Assembly (NCBI GenBank): GCA_029259675.1 | Contig: JAJDES010000227.1 | Coordinates: 1 to 8,475 of the forward strand | DNA length: 8,475 bases | From: Planctomycetota bacterium | GTDB taxonomy: Bacteria; Planctomycetota; UBA1135; GCA-002686595 | Reading direction: 5' to 3' | In this document: in pieces, positions 5,690 to 8,475 of the stretch | How the letters are laid out: each line of letters begins with the position of its first letter | How positions within the stretch are numbered: the first letter of the stretch is position 1 | Notes under the pieces: generated by a model | What the model saw: only the letters and a program-made list of their open reading frames with translations | What the model was told of the DNA's origin: nothing | Databases searched by the model: none | Program-made: the position numbers and the translations under genes

Positions 5690-6151
5690 ATGACCCTACC
5701 CCTCATTCTGCTGCTATGCGCTTTCACGCCCAATGGGTCCGAAAGTGTGCCTGAGATCCACGCTCCCTCCGCAATTTCACGAGCGGACTATGGATCCTCG
5801 GTCTCGTTTGCGGCGGAGCGAGTGCTTGTGGCCGATGGATGGATTGCCGATGCGTCGGACAACATTTGCGGACTGCGCGATCCCAAGCAGCTGAGCAACC
5901 CGGCCGTGGTCGACTATCCGGTGCTTTGGGAGGCGACGCCCGAGATCAAGGAAATGAAGCGGGACGGCATCGATCCCAGTTCCGCGGAGGGGAAGCGCTT
6001 GCAGCAGGAAGCGGAGGACCGCATCGCCAAAGTGTCGAAGAAGGTCATGAAGGCCGACGCACATTGCAGCGTTTGGAAGAAGGTCAGTCACAAAGATGGG
6101 CGCACCGTCACGGACTTGACCGAGAAGTTGAAGAAGAAGCTCAGCGAGTAA
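5690..6151 (+). CDS. Small secreted protein of unknown function
   Basis: From the ATG at 5690 the product has 153 residues. It opens with a short hydrophobic segment (TLPLILLLCAF), probably a signal peptide cleaved near residues 17-25. The mature part is charged, with a predicted helical stretch rich in Lys and Glu (about 80-115) and a Lys-rich C-terminus. Two cysteines remain, Cys60 (DNICGLRD) and Cys126 (AHCSVWKKV), which could form a disulfide in the periplasm. No catalytic motif is visible and I do not recognise the family. An in-frame GTG at 5648 would add 14 residues, including a Lys that would improve the n-region. Neither start has a good Shine-Dalgarno sequence (GAAG at 5676-5679 is weak), so the start is uncertain. 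The next gene, the secretin, starts 476 bases later, probably a separate unit. Confidence 0.72.
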   Translation: MTLPLILLLCAFTPNGSESVPEIHAPSAISRADYGSSVSFAAERVLVADGWIADASDNICGLRDPKQLSNPAVVDYPVLWEATPEIKEMKRDGIDPSSAEGKRLQQEAEDRIAKVSKKVMKADAHCSVWKKVSHKDGRTVTDLTEKLKKKLSE

Positions 6152-6207
6152 GCTCACGCACCGAATTCGGCCCCACTGCTTGAATTGTCGCGTTACTGCG
6201 CTGCAAG

Positions 6208-6215
6208 TAGTTCTG
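6208..6215 (+). repeat. Third TAGTTCTG copy
   Basis: The octamer, within AGTAGTTCTG, repeats the sequence found twice before the small secreted protein gene. It is 57 bases after that gene's stop and 413 bases before the secretin start, so any promoter it serves would be far upstream of the secretin. Confidence 0.35.
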
Positions 6216-6520
6216 CCACTGCAGCCTTCACTTTCCTTCCAATTACGATGATTGGACGCTAATCCTGGTGGCGAGCGTTTGCGCGAGGCACAGTGGCAAT
6301 ATGGTCGCAAGACGAGCCGAGGCCGATCCATCGAGCCTGTCCGACAGCATTTCCAGGGCCGGGGTCCCGGAAGAGGCACAGGTCGGGCGAGCCTGCCGCA
6401 ACAAGCCCTCGAGCTGGAATTCTGGCCCCGTGAAGACCGATTCCTGTAGGAATGTGCAAATGGGGCGACCTTCCTCGCTCGCCGGCCACCTGTGCGCCTC
6501 AAGCTCTTTCCCAGCTGCGA

Positions 6521-6588
6521 CGAAGTTGAGTAGTTGGAGCCGACTTCGGATTGCTCAGCCCGAGAATTGCCGTGGGGCAATCATTTTT
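6521..6588 (+). promoter_or_regulatory. Attenuator-like leader before the secretin
   Basis: A terminator-like hairpin, ATTGCC (6566-6571)/GGCAAT (6576-6581) with loop GTGG, is followed by CA and T5 (6584-6588). Its 3' arm can pair instead with an upstream GATTGC (6549-6554 with GCAATC 6577-6582), which would break the terminator. Immediately before that is another stem, CGAAGT (6521-6526)/ACTTCG (6543-6548). Mutually exclusive pairing upstream of a gene is the signature of transcription attenuation or a riboswitch. The pairings are seen directly; regulation is inferred, and the stems are short. Confidence 0.42.
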
Positions 6589-6601
6589 GATCGGGCGAGG
6601 C

Positions 6602-6622
6602 GCCTGAAGTCAGGCCTTAGGA
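6602..6622 (+). promoter_or_regulatory. Secretin ribosome binding site with adjacent hairpin
   Basis: AGGA (6619-6622) lies five bases before the ATG at 6628 and supports that start over any upstream one. A hairpin GCCTG (6602-6606)/CAGGC (6611-6615) with loop AAGT ends three bases before it and could affect ribosome access. Confidence 0.55.
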
Positions 6623-6627
6623 ACGGT

Positions 6628-8088
6628 ATGCATTTCAACTCCAAGAGCTCGACCCAAACACCGTTGATGCTTGTCTTTGTAGTGGCCGTCACATTCGCGG
6701 CCGCTTGCGTGGGCCCATCGGGGCCGGCGGACTACGAAGAAGGATCCGGATCGCGCGGCAGCATGCGCGAGTTTGAGCATCTCTTGTCCGAAGGTGCGGT
6801 GGAAATCGTGCAAGGCGAAGTTGTGGATCGGTCCGAACTGAGCGAAGAAGAACTCGCTCAGTCCCAGGTGGATCAGGAGGAACTGGCCGAGACTCGCCTA
6901 GCGAAATCCCTGTCCGAAGCGGGAGCCCAGGATCAGGAACAAACTTCCCCCGGCGCAGCCGTGAAGCCGGTGTTGGTGCCGGTCGTCCCGCGCAACCCAT
7001 TCCTCCAATTCGGTTCTCGGATCATCGTCCAATCGGACGGTCGCATCACCAAGCCCTATCCCATGCCGCCGGGTAAGGGCAAGCGGATGCTCGACCTGAT
7101 GAAGCTCTTCAGCAACTTCCCGGTCAAAGTCATGAGTGGCGAGCGGGCGACGGAAGGTGACCCGAATGTTGTGGAAGCGGTGCTGCTGGAGAAATGGGAC
7201 ATTGAGTTGTACCGGGACCTGCGCATCTCACCTCCGGGCAACGCGGCCGAAGTGCCCATGGCCGATTGGCTCGTATGCACAGCCGGATCTGAAGTGCTTG
7301 AGGAGGTAGAGCACTTTATTGACCTCTTCGGGGCCGGCGTTCCGCAGATCGAAATCGAGGCCAAAATCATCGAAGTGACGGAGCGCGATACCTCGGATTG
7401 GGGCATCGACATGGGCAACATCGATTTCCCTGACAACACGTTGCTCGACAGCCTGAATTTCTCTTTGCCCAATTCCGCCGGGGCCAATGAAGCGCTCTTG
7501 ACCTTGGGTGCGGTTCAGGACGGTTCCACCTTCGATGCAGTATTGGAAGCGGTCCAAGCTTGGGAGAACGTCTCAATTGTTGCTCACCCCAAAGTCGCTG
7601 TGCGCGAGGGTGGGCGGGCCGAAATTGTAAGCATCGAAGATCGACCCTTCTTTGCGGCCACATCCATCAACGCCACGGGCGGCATCAATACTCAGCTTCA
7701 ATACAAGGAAGTCGGAGTGCGTCTGTACATCGTTCCCCATGTCGTCGGAACGAGCACGTTGGCGCTCAATATCGATATTGAAGCCTCCCAGGATGCGGGT
7801 AGCAGCGTCACTTTTGTGACCAACGCCAATGAACCGGTGGTGACTCCGATTATCGCCAGCCGCGCCGTGCGCACACATGTGTATTTGCGGCCCGGCCAAG
7901 CCGTGATCCTGGGCGGGCTGAAGAACGAGCGCAATGTGGAGCAGGAGCGCAAAGTTCCGATCCTGGGGGACATTCCGCTCTTGGGTTGGCTCTTCAAATC
8001 AAAGTTCACGGTCAAGGAAACTGCGTATGTGGTTTTCTATATCAAGCCGCGCTTGCTCAGCGGGTCGGATCTCAATCGCGAGTTCTAG
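6628..8088 (+). CDS. Lipoprotein-type secretin (type II/III secretion, type IV pilus family)
   Basis: From the ATG at 6628 the product has 486 residues. A hydrophobic signal segment ends in AAAC at Cys27, suggesting a lipidated outer-membrane protein. A charged, low-complexity linker rich in Glu and Gln (about 35-115) follows, then a domain ending in LVCTAGSEVLEEVEHFIDLFG, which resembles a secretin N-domain. The secretin domain starts near residue 240 (QIEIEAKIIEV) and shows HPKVAVREGGRAEI (from 320), YKEVGVRLYIVPHV (from 359) and the hallmark VPILGDIPLLGWLF (from 443) before the end. Secretins form a ring-shaped gated channel in the outer membrane. At 486 residues it is shorter than a usual GspD or PilQ, because it lacks several N-domains. 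No other secretion or pilus gene lies in the window, so the partner machinery is unknown. TAG is followed by TAA, a double stop. I give no gene symbol because gspD, pilQ and sctC cannot be told apart. Confidence 0.93.
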   Translation: MHFNSKSSTQTPLMLVFVVAVTFAAACVGPSGPADYEEGSGSRGSMREFEHLLSEGAVEIVQGEVVDRSELSEEELAQSQVDQEELAETRLAKSLSEAGAQDQEQTSPGAAVKPVLVPVVPRNPFLQFGSRIIVQSDGRITKPYPMPPGKGKRMLDLMKLFSNFPVKVMSGERATEGDPNVVEAVLLEKWDIELYRDLRISPPGNAAEVPMADWLVCTAGSEVLEEVEHFIDLFGAGVPQIEIEAKIIEVTERDTSDWGIDMGNIDFPDNTLLDSLNFSLPNSAGANEALLTLGAVQDGSTFDAVLEAVQAWENVSIVAHPKVAVREGGRAEIVSIEDRPFFAATSINATGGINTQLQYKEVGVRLYIVPHVVGTSTLALNIDIEASQDAGSSVTFVTNANEPVVTPIIASRAVRTHVYLRPGQAVILGGLKNERNVEQERKVPILGDIPLLGWLFKSKFTVKETAYVVFYIKPRLLSGSDLNREF

Positions 8089-8128
8089 TAAGGGATCCAA
8101 TCAGGAACCCAGGAGTCCCGAACTCGCG
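8077..8128 (+). other. Nine-pair stem across the secretin stop codon
   Basis: CGCGAGTTC (8077-8085), the last codons of the secretin, pairs perfectly with GAACTCGCG (8120-8128). Inside lies GGGATCC (8092-8098)/GGAACCC (8104-8110) with one A-A mismatch. No T-tract follows, so it is not a standard terminator; it may stabilise the mRNA 3' end. Confidence 0.45.
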
Positions 8129-8458
8129 CTCCGCAAGCGGCAATCTCCGATGCCGATGCGGCTCTAGCGGGCGTTGGGCGGTTTGGGTTCTCCCTGCCGG
8201 TGACAGCTCCCAAGCAAGGAGCGCGCGTTCTCGCTTGCGTGCTGTTTGGAGTCGGCTGCTGCTATCCGATGGCCATGGCGGCCCTGCGAGCCAGGCCGTT
8301 TCCAGGGCGACTTGCGCCGCAAGGAGCGCTGATCGGGGCTGATCCCCAGAGGGCGCCTTGCACAGGCTAGAATTTCGCCCACGATTGCCAGTCAGCAATT
8401 GGCCGTCGCCGGGAAGCCCAGCCCCACTTGGGCGTATCCTGCCGATTGAGATTTGCCC
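8089..8458 (+). other. Intergenic region after the secretin
   Basis: These 370 bases carry no convincing gene. They hold the stem at 8077-8128, an imperfect hairpin GCAAG-GAG/CTC-CTTGC (8214-8238, G8233 bulged), a short GGGG/CCCC stem (8335-8347), TAGAAT at 8368-8373 (five of six -10 bases, without a good -35) and GCCCAG/TTGGGC (8416-8433, one G-U). The minus-strand open frame here is Arg/Pro/Ser-rich and looks non-coding. Confidence 0.5.
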
Positions 8459-8475
8459 ATGAAGTACCCGCCGAT
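8459..8475 (+). CDS. Possible start of the next gene (truncated by the window)
   Basis: An ATG at 8459 opens MKYPP before the window ends. GAGA at 8448-8451 is a weak Shine-Dalgarno sequence seven bases upstream, and TAGAAT at 8368 could be part of its promoter. Only 17 bases are visible, so nothing can be said of the product, and this may not be a real start. Confidence 0.25.

Larger units (their letters stand above)
6152..6627 (+). other. Intergenic region and leader of the secretin gene
   Basis: This 476-base stretch is open in the secretin frame from 6268. Its translation (rich in Ser, Arg and scattered Cys) does not look like protein, and the signal peptide at 6628 argues the gene starts there. 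It contains the palindrome CCGAATTCGG (6161-6170), a TAGTTCTG copy (6208-6215), a CCGGG-GT-CCCGG dyad (6359-6370) and, in its last 110 bases, the stacked hairpins listed separately. No promoter is clear enough to call. Confidence 0.6.

Noticed and set aside
5777..6580. 267-codon open frame on the minus strand
   Set aside because: It overlaps the small secreted protein gene on the other strand and its translation is Arg/Ser/Pro-rich without domain-like patterns; it is the shadow of a GC-rich gene.
6521..6622. Cyclic di-GMP riboswitch before the secretin
   Set aside because: Considered because secretins and pili are often under such control, but the conserved core sequences of the known classes are not visible.
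6268..6627. In-frame upstream extension of the secretin to 6268
   Set aside because: The open frame runs this far, but the translation is rich in Ser, Arg and scattered Cys, no ribosome binding site supports 6268, and the ATG at 6628 has AGGA at good spacing and begins a lipoprotein signal peptide.
8348..8362. Sigma54-type promoter around TTGCAC
   Set aside because: TTGCA is present but no GG lies at the required distance upstream of the GC.
8072..8398. 108-codon minus-strand open frame after the secretin
   Set aside because: Arg/Pro/Ser-rich translation, no ribosome binding site, and overlap with the secretin end; not believable as a gene.

Overview
The window comes from a fairly GC-rich bacterial chromosome. 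All six genes I support lie on the + strand, and no rRNA, tRNA, insertion sequence, integrase or CRISPR array is visible. The core is the conserved rpsO-pnp pair (ribosomal protein S15, then polynucleotide phosphorylase). On either side are genes for exported or envelope proteins: the C-terminal end of an unrecognised, probably extracellular protein, a lipoprotein with a TolB-like/GNA1162-like look, a small secreted protein of unknown function, and a lipoprotein-type secretin. A secretin implies two membranes. The long intergenic gaps, the general look of the PnpA protein and the isolated secretin would suit a Planctomycetota-like or similar deep lineage. This placement is an impression, not a demonstration.

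Layout. Bases 1-858 hold the end of a large exported-looking protein. Bases 859-1105 hold a small repeat, a hairpin and a possible promoter. The lipoprotein gene (1106-1861) is followed by a dense cluster of inverted repeats and a possible terminator. A promoter-like site near 2044-2071 leads into a structured 5' leader and rpsO (2229-2498). A 497-base gap with at least five hairpins separates rpsO from pnp (2996-5110). pnp ends at a very strong intrinsic terminator (5138-5178). A long, apparently non-coding stretch with direct repeats and hairpins precedes the small secreted protein (5690-6151). A further 476-base gap, whose last 110 bases look like an attenuator-type leader, precedes the secretin (6628-8088). 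The final 387 bases are intergenic, with a possible next start codon at 8459.

How the parts fit. S15 assembles the 30S subunit and PNPase degrades RNA. The two genes are a classical neighbouring pair subject to post-transcriptional control in other bacteria. Here both start codons are preceded, at nearly the same distance, by the same three short sequence blocks in the same order. I consider this the most interesting signal in the window. The other notable signals are the paired hairpins of the rpsO leader, the mutually exclusive pairings just upstream of the secretin, and the repeated TAGTTCTG octamer upstream of both downstream genes. About 30% of the window (2553 of 8475 bases by my gene calls) is non-coding, which is high for a bacterium. 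I found no clear evidence of a wholly new multi-gene system.
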